A DNA stretch of 64,000 nt from Paenibacillus pasadenensis (GTDB lineage: Bacteria > Bacillota > Bacilli > Paenibacillales > Paenibacillaceae). The position numbers and the translations under genes are program-made. How positions within the stretch are numbered: position 1 is the first letter of the stretch; every line of letters starts with the position of its first letter. Below the pieces are notes generated by a model that did no database searches, had not been told where the DNA came from, and worked only from the letters and a program-made list of their open reading frames with translations. Shown here one piece after another: positions 44,637 to 52,804 of this stretch. The stretch is from assembly GCF_023715725.1 (NCBI RefSeq), contig NZ_JAMBOT010000011.1:47681-111680 (forward strand), given 5' to 3'.

Positions 44637-45386
44637 ATGAACTCTCCTCAGCTGCTGCAGTTGAAAAGACTCAAAAACGAAATTACGCGTTTCATGATGA
44701 TGTACAAATTCGCTCTCGATGAAATGGAAACAAAGATCGAAATTCTCAAGGAGGAGTTCCAGCTTCTCCACGACTATAATCCCATTGAGCACACCAAGTC
44801 GCGGGTCAAATCGCCTGAAAGCATTATTAATAAAATTGCCCGCAAAAATGGCGAGCTGTCGCTGCCGTCCATTAAAGAAACGATCAAGGATATCGCGGGC
44901 CTGCGCATTACCTGCTCGTTTGTATCGGATATTTATCGCATTCACGAGATGCTCAAGGTCCAGCATGACCTGCGCATTATCGACGTTAAGGACTATATCG
45001 CGAATCCAAAGGCGAACGGTTACCAAAGCCTGCACCTGCTCGTTGAGGTTCCGGTATTCATGTCCGACCGGGCGGAAAAGGTGCTTGTCGAAGTGCAGAT
45101 CCGTACGATTGCAATGGATTTTTGGGCGAGTCTGGAGCACAAGCTGTACTACAAGTACAACAAGGCGGTGCCGGAGCATCTTCTTCGCGAATTGAAGGAG
45201 GCGGCGGATTCCGCAGCTGCGCTCGACATCAAAATGGAACGGCTGCACCGCGAGGTCGAGTCCCTCCAAAATGAAGAGGAAGAGGAGACAGAGAGTTATC
45301 TCCCGGCGCTTCTAGATGATGGGCGTGGCAATAAGAGCGATGTGCCTTCACAGCTGCTTCGGCTGCTGGGCGATTTCTCAAGTTAG
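44637..45386 (+). CDS. Small alarmone synthetase (GTP pyrophosphokinase, RelQ/SasB type)
   Basis: The 249-residue protein carries only the RelA/SpoT synthetase domain: EFQLLHDYNPIEHTKSRVKSPESI at the start, IKDIAGLRITCSFVSDIY, NPKANGYQSLHLL and VEVQIRTIAMDFWASLEHK. It makes (p)ppGpp from ATP and GDP/GTP without a hydrolase domain. B. subtilis YjbM and YwaC are about 211 residues; this protein has an extra acidic C-terminal tail of about 40 residues (NEEEEETESYLPALLDD and on). AAAGGAG precedes ATG 44637. The downstream gap holds a 51-bp repeat array. Confidence 0.94.
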   Translation: MNSPQLLQLKRLKNEITRFMMMYKFALDEMETKIEILKEEFQLLHDYNPIEHTKSRVKSPESIINKIARKNGELSLPSIKETIKDIAGLRITCSFVSDIYRIHEMLKVQHDLRIIDVKDYIANPKANGYQSLHLLVEVPVFMSDRAEKVLVEVQIRTIAMDFWASLEHKLYYKYNKAVPEHLLRELKEAADSAAALDIKMERLHREVESLQNEEEEETESYLPALLDDGRGNKSDVPSQLLRLLGDFSS

Positions 45387-45495
45387 GTAACGATAGTGTA
45401 GAGCGCTAATGTAGGCTCCCGCTGGTTATGAGCTGCTTCTCTTTTATGGGGGGCGACTCAGCCGGCGGGGGTTTTTGCTATGTAAATTAAAACGG

Positions 45496-45522
45496 AGCAA
45501 GCGGTTGAGCGCTTGCTTTGTT
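45496..45522 (+). terminator. Possible terminator of the alarmone synthetase
   Basis: AGCAAGCG (45496-45503) pairs with CGCTTGCT (45510-45517) over a GTTGAG loop; a short TTG TT tail follows. It lies 110 bp past the stop, and the T-run is weak. Confidence 0.45.
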
Positions 45523-45526
45523 CATG

Positions 45527-46115
45527 CGAACCGGCCTTATTTTGGGCCGAACTCCGGGAATCGATTGAAATAAGGGTAAAACCGGCCTTATTTCGGGCCG
45601 AAGCCCGGTAATGGTGTGAAATAAGGGTAAAACCGGCCCTATTTTGGCCCGAAGCCCGGTAATGGTGTGAAATAAGGGTAAAAAGGGTCTTATTTCGGTT
45701 TGAACCACGGAAATCGCGCGAAATAAGGGTAAAACCGGCCTTATTTCGGCCCGAATCCTGGAAATCGAACGGAATAAGGGTAAAACCGGCCCTATTTTGG
45801 GCCGAACTCCGGGAATAGAGTGAAATAAGGGTAAAACCGGCCCTATTTCGGGCCGAAGCCCGGTAATGGTGTGAAATAGGGTAAAACCGGCCCTATTTTG
45901 GGCCGAACCCCGGAAATCGAACGGAATAAGGGTAAAAAGGGTCTTATTTCGGTCCGAACCACGGAAATCGCGCGAAATAAGGGTAAAAAAGGCCTTATTT
46001 CGGCCCGAACCACGGAAATCGAGTGAAATAAGGGTAAAAAGGGTCTTATTTCGGTCCGAACCACGGAAATCGAGCGAAATAAAGGTAAAAAGGGTCTTAT
46101 TTTGACCCGAACTCT
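45527..46115. repeat. Tandem array, 51-bp period, palindrome plus spacer (11-12 units)
   Basis: Units begin at 45568, 45619, 45670, 45721, 45772, 45823, 45874, 45924, 45975, 46026 and 46077; all steps are 51 bp except one of 50 where a base is missing. A partial unit covers 45527-45567. A unit has a 26-bp imperfect palindrome (AAATAAGGGT, AAAACC, GGCCTTATTT) followed by a 25-bp GC-rich spacer with its own inverted element (CGGGCCGAA, then CCCGG). Variants such as GGGTCTTATTT occur in several units. It lies between the convergent alarmone synthetase and LTA synthase genes and codes for nothing. Confidence 0.95.
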
Positions 46116-46120
46116 CCCAA

Positions 46121-46172
46121 AAACAAAAAAGCCGCCGGAATTGAGTCCATTTCTGGACTTAATTCCGGCGGC
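46121..46172 (-). terminator. LTA synthase 1 terminator
   Basis: GCCGCCGGAATT (46131-46142) pairs with its complement at 46161-46172, with an inner GAGTCCA/TGGACTT stem. On the minus strand TTTTTTGTTTTT follows. Confidence 0.9.
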
Positions 46173-46183
46173 GACATGCCAAG

Positions 46184-48088
46184 CTACTTCTCATCCGCCG
46201 CTGGAGGCTGAGCGCCGCCATGCTCCGGCAGTCCGGTCATAAAGCTGTCGGACAGCCGCAGCAGCTCCAGGGCGCGATCATAATCGTCCTTCGTCGTGCC
46301 GTTAGCCGGCAGATCCTTTTTCAGCTCGTAGCGCGTGCCGTCCTCATACCCTACACCGGGGATATAGAGAGACTGGCCGCTCAAGAACGAACCGGAAGGT
46401 AGATAATAACGCTGCGGAATAATGTTGGACGACTCATTGAGCAAATCCTGCCCAAAGTGAATCTGACCGTCCATCGAAGCTCCGACAAGATTGGCCACGG
46501 TAGGCAAAATATCCACCTGTCCGCCCATCGATTCAATCGTGCGCGGCTCCAATCCCGGCATGGAAAGCAGCAGCGGCACATTGGTCATCTCAGAGTAGCC
46601 GTACTCCTTGCCGTAAATTTCGGCCATAAGCTCTTTATCCTTGCGGTCCAGCGAGAAGATCGGCAGTCCTTGGTGGTCGCCGTACACGGCAAGCAAGCTG
46701 TCGTCCCACAGGCCGGATTGTTTAAGGCCGTCCACGAACTGGCCAAAGGCGTAATCCGCATAATGCTGGGCACTGATATAGTCGCCTACAAACGTATCCT
46801 TGTACCGTTCGGGCAGCTCAAACGGCTCGTAACCCGGAGAATCCGGCACCAAGGAGAATGGATGATGCGCGGTCATGGACAGAATCTGAGCGTAAAAAGG
46901 ATTGCCCGAAGCATCCATTTCCTTCAGCTTATCCAGCGTTTTGGCGTACAGCACCTCATCGTCCGATCCGAAATAAACCGAATTGTTTTTGCCGAAATAT
47001 GACTGGTCGTAAAACTTGTCAAAACCTACGGCTTTATAAAGCTCGCGCCGGTTCCAGAAGTCCACCACATTGGTGTGGAAGGTCGCAGACTCATAACCGC
47101 CATACTGCTTAAGCAGCTTGGGCAGGCTCGGAACTTCCTTGTAGGCGTAGCTCATCGCGGCCGCTCCGCTTTCCGGAATGTAGAAGGAAGAGTTGACGAC
47201 GAATTCGGCGTCGGACGTATTGCCTTGGCCGACCATCTGATAAAAGCGGTTGAAGTACAAGCTTTCGCGTGCAAGCTTATTCAGATTCGGTGTCACTTCC
47301 TTGCCGTCCAGCTTCAGGCCGATCAGGAAGTTCTGGAACGATTCCAGCTGTACGATGATGACGTTTTTGTCTTTAGCTGCTCCGAAAAAAGCGGGATTTG
47401 CCGGCGATTCGGTACCTTTTAGCTCGTCAATGCGCTCTTGGGTAACCTCATCGGCGTCAAGCAAATCCTCTTCGCTGCTGCTGTCCAGCAACGCGTAAGC
47501 TTCATAGTTGAGAATGCCCATTTCTTCCGCTTTTGTATGCTCATTCATGCTGGCGCGATTGGGAAGAACATTGAACAGGCAAAGCGAGAAGGAAAGCACC
47601 ACGACTCCCGCAAAAACAGCTTTCCGCCGGCTGAATTCGCTCTGTTGGCGGTTGTCGTTCGTCAGCAGTTCTTTGCGGCGGCGAATGAGCAGATAAACGA
47701 TAACGATAATGTCCAAAAAGATCAGCGTGTAATAAGGGTCCATCAGCGAAAACACGCTGTTGCTTACCGCTGTTACCTGGTTAACCTGCTGCAGCGCCTG
47801 CCAGGTGGCGATAACTCCGTAGTATTTATGGTACATGAATACGGAAAATAAAATGCCGGTCAACGCTGCGTCGGCGATGACGTAATAAATCAGCTTGCGC
47901 TTGCGCGCGAACATCTCGATCAGGCCGAAGATCAGCCAGGCAAAGGGCAGCTCGGTAATAAGAATCGCCCAGGATGGTCCATCGTCAAATATGACGAACC
48001 AGGTCAGCATGCTTTTCAGCAGGATGAGGACGGAGAAAAATAAAAAGGGCCGGCTGGCCAGCAGCCGAGTTAAACGATTCTGCTGCAA
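46184..48088 (-). CDS. Lipoteichoic acid synthase-type sulfatase, copy 1
   Basis: The 634-residue protein has five N-terminal membrane spans and an extracellular sulfatase-fold domain with the metal and catalytic residues of LtaS: Glu in VQLESFQNFLIG, the phosphorylated Thr in GQGNTSDAEF, Asp-His in YGDHQGLP, and TAHHPF. LtaS polymerises glycerol phosphate from phosphatidylglycerol onto a glycolipid anchor outside the membrane. I choose TTG 48088, which follows GGAAGAG at 5-7 bases; a GTG at 48166 would add 26 polar residues. Upstream, a clear sigma-A promoter lies at 48209-48237. A second copy is at 52805-54922. Confidence 0.93.
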   Translation of the reverse strand: MQQNRLTRLLASRPFLFFSVLILLKSMLTWFVIFDDGPSWAILITELPFAWLIFGLIEMFARKRKLIYYVIADAALTGILFSVFMYHKYYGVIATWQALQQVNQVTAVSNSVFSLMDPYYTLIFLDIIVIVYLLIRRRKELLTNDNRQQSEFSRRKAVFAGVVVLSFSLCLFNVLPNRASMNEHTKAEEMGILNYEAYALLDSSSEEDLLDADEVTQERIDELKGTESPANPAFFGAAKDKNVIIVQLESFQNFLIGLKLDGKEVTPNLNKLARESLYFNRFYQMVGQGNTSDAEFVVNSSFYIPESGAAAMSYAYKEVPSLPKLLKQYGGYESATFHTNVVDFWNRRELYKAVGFDKFYDQSYFGKNNSVYFGSDDEVLYAKTLDKLKEMDASGNPFYAQILSMTAHHPFSLVPDSPGYEPFELPERYKDTFVGDYISAQHYADYAFGQFVDGLKQSGLWDDSLLAVYGDHQGLPIFSLDRKDKELMAEIYGKEYGYSEMTNVPLLLSMPGLEPRTIESMGGQVDILPTVANLVGASMDGQIHFGQDLLNESSNIIPQRYYLPSGSFLSGQSLYIPGVGYEDGTRYELKKDLPANGTTKDDYDRALELLRLSDSFMTGLPEHGGAQPPAADEK

Positions 48089-48208
48089 GGTAACTCTTCC
48101 TTTCGTTAAATAATGATGTTGATGATCTATAAGCAATTCTGGCTGAACGTGATGAATGGACCGCACCGTCAGAAACGGTTTAGAAAATGGCTACAAACAC
48201 TAGTGTAC

Positions 48209-48237
48209 ATTATGAACCGGGTATAAAGCCTTGTCAA
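48209..48237 (-). promoter_or_regulatory. Sigma-A promoter of LTA synthase 1
   Basis: On the minus strand TTGACA (48237-48232) and CATAAT (48214-48209) are separated by 17 bases, about 120 bases before the TTG start. Confidence 0.75.
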
Positions 48238-48309
48238 AAAGCAGGAAAGGCAGCCAGAGGTACTAAAGTTGAGGGAACTTAAGGGATATAAGTTTTTTTT
48301 CAGCCAGAC

Positions 48310-48336
48310 TGATACAACCGGCGGATATCATCCGTC
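48310..48336 (+). promoter_or_regulatory. Possible ECF-type promoter of the sigma factor operon
   Basis: TGATAC (48310-48315), 17 bases, then CGTC (48333-48336) resembles the SigX/SigM-type pattern (TGtAAC, N16-17, CGTC). It lies 36 bases before the ECF sigma start, where an autoregulated promoter is expected. Confidence 0.5.
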
Positions 48337-48371
48337 TATAGGATAGCTGCAGCAAGGAAGGAGGCTGAACT

Positions 48372-48974
48372 TTGGGGATTCCGGAACCAAAGCTCTATAA
48401 GCAGATTTTTTATGAATACTATCCCGGCGTGCTCCGAAAGCTGGCCTCGCTCGTTCGCGATGATGCGGCGGCGGAGGATTTGGCTCAGGAAACGTTTTTG
48501 AAGTTATACCGGCAGCCGCCGGACAATCTGGAGACTCCTGGCGCTTGGCTGCACCGGGTGGCGACGCGGCTTGCTTACGACTATATGGATAAAATGGCTC
48601 GTGACCGCAGGCTGGCGGAACGGCAGGGAAAACAAATGCCCGAAGGTGATGGCGCGGTTCCCTCGGGAGAGGAAGAGCTGATGCGGCAGCTGGACCAGGA
48701 GGAGGTCCGTGAATGGCTGGATGAACTGGATGAGCGGGACCGCAAAGCGCTGCTGCTTCGTTACTCCGGTTACAGCTATGCGGAGATTGCAGAGGAGCTG
48801 AGCGTCCGTCCGCCGTTAGTCGGCACGCTGTTATCGCGGGCAACAGAGCGGTTAAAGCGGCGGGCGGCCAGTGCCGGCAGCGAAACGCACGAGAAGCGCT
48901 CATGCGGGAGCGCCGGTGCTCTGAAAGGGTTCAACCGCGAGGCGGAATTTAAATCGCGCGCCGAGCTTCATTAA
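48372..48974 (+). CDS. ECF RNA polymerase sigma factor (SigX-like)
   Basis: The 200-residue protein has region 2 (LASLVRDDAAAEDLAQETFLKLYRQP, residues 23-50) and region 4 (LDELDERDRKALLLRYSGYSYAEIAEELSV, residues 115-147, then LLSRATERLKRR). It directs RNA polymerase to cell-envelope stress-type promoters. The start is TTG 48372 with AAGGAGG at 7 bases. Next gene 19 bp downstream is a single-span membrane protein that is probably its anti-sigma factor. It is flanked on both sides by LTA synthase genes, which suggests a surface-polymer regulon. Confidence 0.92.
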   Translation: MGIPEPKLYKQIFYEYYPGVLRKLASLVRDDAAAEDLAQETFLKLYRQPPDNLETPGAWLHRVATRLAYDYMDKMARDRRLAERQGKQMPEGDGAVPSGEEELMRQLDQEEVREWLDELDERDRKALLLRYSGYSYAEIAEELSVRPPLVGTLLSRATERLKRRAASAGSETHEKRSCGSAGALKGFNREAEFKSRAELH

Positions 48975-48993
48975 AGGAAAAGGAGGAGAACGC

Positions 48994-50169
48994 ATGACAA
49001 GCAAAGGGCATGATGAATTTAATCATCCGACTCAAGGGCCTGCAGCAGCAAGCGCAGGGCGGGAAGCGGATTATACGACAGATACAGATCAAGCTTGGGA
49101 AAAGCTGATGCGGACGCTGCAGCAGGAAAATCCTTCTCCGGCCTGGTCGAAGCTGGAGCAGCAGCATGAAACGGAGCAGCAGCAGCAGGCAAAACAAAAT
49201 CAAATCATTGAGGAAGAGGCGAATACAAAAATGAATGAAAATAAAAAAGAGACGGTACAGATGCATGGGGACAGCGTGGCGCCCGTCATGAAAAAACCAG
49301 CTCGCATGGGCCGGATTCGCCGCTGGGCGGTTGGAGCCGCAGCTGCGGTTGTTGTCCTGGGCGCAGTCGCTACGCCTGCGGGCAACAATGCGCTTGCTTC
49401 CCTGCTCGGCCAATTCCGCATGGAGAAAGTGACGGAAGTGAGAGAGTCGGATCTCGAGCAGCTCTTTAGCAGCGTTTTTGCCCAAGGGGTAACAGAGGAA
49501 GCGGTTAACCGCTATGGCGAGTTTAAGGTCGAGACTGGAACATTCAACGGAGAAATGAGCCGTGAGGACGCGGAGAAAAGATTGGGCTTTGCTGTACTTC
49601 CCGCATCCGTGGGCGCACCGAAGGATAAGCTGTATGTAAACAACGATATGAAGATTCAGCTGAAGCTGAATGTGGACGAAATCAATAAAACGATGAAGCA
49701 GCTCGGCGCCAAAAAGCTGTTCCCGCAAAGCATTGACGGAAAAACGGTGAAGCTGGAGGTAGGGCCTAGCGTCCATTATGCCATCGTTGACGGCGACAAA
49801 TCGCTGCAGATTGATCAGGTGAGGGTGCCTTCCTTGACGATGGACTCCTCGGTCGGTCTTGAAGATGCGATTGATACCGTGCTGAGCTTCCCGATGCTTC
49901 CGGATCAGCTGAAGAGCGGACTGCAGAAAAATGCAATTTTGAACGGCCAGCTGCCGCTTATGGTTCCCTCTTCCAAAAACAGCAGCTCGGAGCAGCTGAA
50001 TATCGGCGGCGTCAGCGTTCTTGTCATCAAGGACGAATTCAAAAAAGAGGCCACTTGGGTGAAAGACGGCGTCATGACGGTCGCTTCGGTTTATGCAAAC
50101 GGCGGAGCGGTTGATAAAGAACTGGAAACCTTTTTCCAAAGCAAGCTGGAGGAGATGATCGGCGCGTGA
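48994..50169 (+). CDS. Putative anti-sigma factor, single-pass membrane protein
   Basis: The 391-residue protein has a Gln/Glu-rich cytoplasmic N-terminus (residues 1-108), one membrane span (about 110-128, WAVGAAAAVVVLGAVATPAG) and an extracytoplasmic domain of about 260 residues with two similar LNV/LEVGP-type beta segments. No zinc-binding HxxxCxxC motif is present, so it is not a classical ZAS protein. The position right after the ECF sigma gene and the topology are the reasons for the call. GGAGGAG precedes ATG 48994. The stop overlaps the ABC ATPase start (GTGA). Confidence 0.72.
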   Translation: MTSKGHDEFNHPTQGPAAASAGREADYTTDTDQAWEKLMRTLQQENPSPAWSKLEQQHETEQQQQAKQNQIIEEEANTKMNENKKETVQMHGDSVAPVMKKPARMGRIRRWAVGAAAAVVVLGAVATPAGNNALASLLGQFRMEKVTEVRESDLEQLFSSVFAQGVTEEAVNRYGEFKVETGTFNGEMSREDAEKRLGFAVLPASVGAPKDKLYVNNDMKIQLKLNVDEINKTMKQLGAKKLFPQSIDGKTVKLEVGPSVHYAIVDGDKSLQIDQVRVPSLTMDSSVGLEDAIDTVLSFPMLPDQLKSGLQKNAILNGQLPLMVPSSKNSSSEQLNIGGVSVLVIKDEFKKEATWVKDGVMTVASVYANGGAVDKELETFFQSKLEEMIGA

Positions 50170-51110
50170 ATGCAATTGAAACTGTAGCGCTGACAAAGCG
50201 GTATCCGAACGGACGCGGCTGCAGCGACGTCTCGATCACCGTGAAGGAGGGGGAAGCCTTCGGCTTCCTCGGCCCAAACGGCGCAGGTAAAAGCACGTAT
50301 GTCAAAATGCTCGTCGGCCTGATCTTCCCTACGGAAGGTCGGGCTTCGCTGTTTGGCGAACCTGCGGGAAGCGTCGCCGCCCGGCGCATGATCGGGTACT
50401 TGCCGGAGCTGTACCGTTATCAGGAATGGCTAAGCGGCGATGAGGTCGTCCGGCTGCATGCCAAGCTTGCCGGTCTGGGAGGCGAGGAAACAAAGCGGCG
50501 CGTGCCCGAGCTTCTGGATCAGGTCGGCATAGGCTTGCGCTCCAAGGATCGGGTCAAAAACTATTCCAAAGGGATGCAGCAGCGGCTGGGCTTGGCTTGT
50601 GCGCTCGTCGGCGATCCGCGCATTCTTTTTCTGGACGAGCCCTCATCTGCAATGGACCCAATCGGCCGCGCCGAGGTCAGGAAGCTGCTCTATGATTTGA
50701 AGGCGCAGGGAAAGACGATTTTTCTCAACTCTCACCTGATGGAGGATGTCGAGGCGATCTGCGACCGGGTGGCTCTGCTCAATAACGGAATTGTGCTTCA
50801 GCAGGGCCGGGTGGAGGACGTACTTCAGCAGCGTCTCGTTTGGACAATCCGGGTCGGCGGGTTTGAGCCGCAGCTGCTGGAATGGCTGAGAACGGAGAGC
50901 GGATTGGCGATAAAGCTTGCCGCGTCCCGCTTGGACGGTTCGGCTGTTCTTGAGGTTGAGCTGGAGTCGGAGGAGCAGGCGGGCTGGCTTAACCGTGTGT
51001 TTGTGGATCAAGGCATGACGCTGTACGAAAGCGCAAAAATGCGTACGAAGCTGGAGGAGTGGTTCGTGACGGAGCTGGCCGGCAAGAGCCACAGGGGGGA
51101 GAAGGCATGA
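50166..51110 (+). CDS. ABC transporter ATP-binding protein (export type)
   Basis: The 314-residue ATPase has Walker A FLGPNGAGKST (about 36-46), the signature YSKGMQQRLGLA, Walker B ILFLDEPSSAMDP, and the switch His in LNSHLMEDVE. It belongs to the CcmA/NatA-like group that works with a separate membrane subunit to export drugs, peptides or lipids. GTG 50166 overlaps the stop of the anti-sigma-like gene, and its stop overlaps the permease start (ATGA), so the four-gene sigma operon is tightly translated together. Confidence 0.93.
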   Translation: MNAIETVALTKRYPNGRGCSDVSITVKEGEAFGFLGPNGAGKSTYVKMLVGLIFPTEGRASLFGEPAGSVAARRMIGYLPELYRYQEWLSGDEVVRLHAKLAGLGGEETKRRVPELLDQVGIGLRSKDRVKNYSKGMQQRLGLACALVGDPRILFLDEPSSAMDPIGRAEVRKLLYDLKAQGKTIFLNSHLMEDVEAICDRVALLNNGIVLQQGRVEDVLQQRLVWTIRVGGFEPQLLEWLRTESGLAIKLAASRLDGSAVLEVELESEEQAGWLNRVFVDQGMTLYESAKMRTKLEEWFVTELAGKSHRGEKA

Positions 51111-52009
51111 GCATTATCTGGAGCTTGACCTGGAAGGAGCTAATGCGCAAGCGCGTCGTGCTGCTTACCGGCATTATGACAGCTGCTTTTCTGATCGCCC
51201 TATGGTTTATTGCGTCCGCGATTTCAAATGAAGTTTTTGGATTCGGGTTGGCGGAGGATGATCCCAAGTTTATTTTGGAAATGTTTGCAAGAGGCATGCT
51301 CATTCTGAGCCTCGCCTTCTTTTTCGGCGGATTTGTGATCGCGTTTCTATCGATTTTCAGTTCATCCTCGGCTATATCGGGAGAGGCGGAGCTTGGCGTT
51401 CTGCAGGCGCTTGCGCCTAAACCGTTAGCGCGCTGGCAGTGGTATGCAGGCAGATGGCTCGGGTTTGTCAGCTTTGGACTCGTTTATGCGCTTATTTTGT
51501 TTACGGCCATTATCGCGATTACCGGCTATCACGCCAGCGTGCCCCGCGATCCGGCCAACCTCATTTCCGCTTATCTGTTTTTTGGAATGATCGTTGTTGT
51601 GCTGGTTACGCTGTCGATGCTGGGCTCGACGTTTTTTTCGGGAATTGGCAACGGCGTGTTTGTGACGATGCTGTACGGGGGCGGATGGCTCGGCGGCATG
51701 ATTGAAAAGGTGATTACGCAGGTATCCTCTTTAAGCACGAACGGCGGCGGCAAATTAGGGGAATCGCTGTCCAACATTGCGGGACTTTTATCGCTGGCGA
51801 TGCCAGCGGACGGTCTGCACCGGATGATGCTGGGCCGGTTATTTAACGTCCCTGGCCTGTCCGAGCTGATCGGCATGAAAGCAAGCGGTCAGGAGTCGCT
51901 GTTTGGAATCGGCGCAGCGCCGACAATGGCCTTCCTGTGGTATGCCCTGCTGTATACGGCAGCTGCCTTTGCATTTGGCGCATGGCGGTTTCAGCGCAAG
52001 GACTTATAG
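51107..52009 (+). CDS. ABC-2 type transporter permease
   Basis: The 300-residue protein has six predicted spans, starting WSLTWKELMRKRVVLLTGIM, with SSSSAISGEAELGVLQALAPKPLARWQWYAGRW between spans 2 and 3, the usual ABC-2 membrane subunit pattern. It should pair with the ATPase encoded just upstream (4-base overlap). Likely exports a lipid, peptide or antimicrobial; not decidable. ATG 51107 follows GGGGGAGAAGG. Confidence 0.88.
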   Translation: MSIIWSLTWKELMRKRVVLLTGIMTAAFLIALWFIASAISNEVFGFGLAEDDPKFILEMFARGMLILSLAFFFGGFVIAFLSIFSSSSAISGEAELGVLQALAPKPLARWQWYAGRWLGFVSFGLVYALILFTAIIAITGYHASVPRDPANLISAYLFFGMIVVVLVTLSMLGSTFFSGIGNGVFVTMLYGGGWLGGMIEKVITQVSSLSTNGGGKLGESLSNIAGLLSLAMPADGLHRMMLGRLFNVPGLSELIGMKASGQESLFGIGAAPTMAFLWYALLYTAAAFAFGAWRFQRKDL

Positions 52010-52121
52010 GGTAAGCAGGTATAAACGCAATTTGTAAGGATAAAAATTTGCTGCAACTCATAGCAGCTTGTATGCGTCTATAGTGTAACTACAGGAAGGG
52101 AAGCGGATAGGAGGCAACGGG

Positions 52122-52673
52122 ATGCGGAAAGGACCAAAGCTGCTGGGGCTGAGCCTGATCATGGCTGGCATGCTGCTTGGCGCGGTCGGATGGCATTTTA
52201 ATCACGCCGACGATGCCGGCGTGGTTGAAGCTGCGGTGAATGTTCCCGCCTCCGAAACGAACAAAGGGCTGCAGCAATACGGCATTATGCTGGATCCGCC
52301 GGATTCGCATCCGTCACCGCCCCAACCCGGATTGAGCAAAATAACGGAAGACCGCGCCATACGCAACGCATCCTGGTCTTATCCGTCGCTTACCAAGGAG
52401 GCCTCCTCCGTAAGCTGCTCCTACAGCTTGATGTCAAGCGATACGATGCTCACCTTCTCGGCGGAAGCGCTGGCAGCCAATCCCGAGCTGCGCAAGTCAG
52501 GCAGGCTGAATCGCACTCCCGTGTTCATCGTGACATTTAAGAATGTGAATGTAAAAGGCGGCCTGTATGGCTCGGCTGCTCAAGCTGTACCCGGCAACGG
52601 CTCGCTGCGGGAAGCAAACGTCGTTGTAGACGCGCTGACCGGTGTCATGCTGTTAACGTATAGCTATCGATAA
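52122..52673 (+). CDS. Secreted or membrane-anchored protein of unknown function
   Basis: The 183-residue protein starts with a hydrophobic signal or anchor (KLLGLSLIMAGMLLGAVGW). The rest is extracytoplasmic, with a Pro/Ser-rich stretch at 60-72 and a C-terminal beta region ending in VVVDALTGVMLLTYSYR, a pattern common in small PepSY-like or lipoprotein-accessory domains. GGAGG lies 8 bases before ATG 52122. It follows the ABC permease by 112 bp without a terminator, so it may belong to the sigma operon. Confidence 0.65.
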   Translation: MRKGPKLLGLSLIMAGMLLGAVGWHFNHADDAGVVEAAVNVPASETNKGLQQYGIMLDPPDSHPSPPQPGLSKITEDRAIRNASWSYPSLTKEASSVSCSYSLMSSDTMLTFSAEALAANPELRKSGRLNRTPVFIVTFKNVNVKGGLYGSAAQAVPGNGSLREANVVVDALTGVMLLTYSYR

Positions 52674-52678
52674 TGATC

Positions 52679-52707
52679 AGGCCGTTCAATGGAATCGGCC
52701 TATTTTT
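52679..52707 (+). terminator. Terminator of the secreted protein gene
   Basis: AGGCCG (52679-52684) pairs with CGGCCT (52696-52701), followed by ATTTTTT. Confidence 0.75.
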
Positions 52708-52724
52708 TATATCGTGCATCCCTG

Positions 52725-52779
52725 CAATAGAAAGAAGCCTCCAAACCCTGCGCAGGGTCTGGAGGCTTCTTTCTATTGA
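52725..52779. terminator. Strong symmetric terminator between convergent genes
   Basis: An about 18-bp stem (AATAGAAAGAAGCCTCCA with its complement ending near 52778) encloses a CCCTGCGCAGGG palindrome. It serves LTA synthase 2 on the minus strand and backs up the plus-strand terminator. Confidence 0.85.
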
Positions 52780-52804
52780 AATCAGGGCAGGCGTAGTAGC
52801 CCGG

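Noticed and set aside
45487..46064. Minus-strand ORFs with repeated RPFLPLF-type peptides
   Set aside because: By-product of the 51-bp array at this place; no start site and broken by the single-base deletion.
45527..46115. CRISPR array
   Set aside because: Same reasons: near-identical 25-bp spacers and no cas genes nearby.
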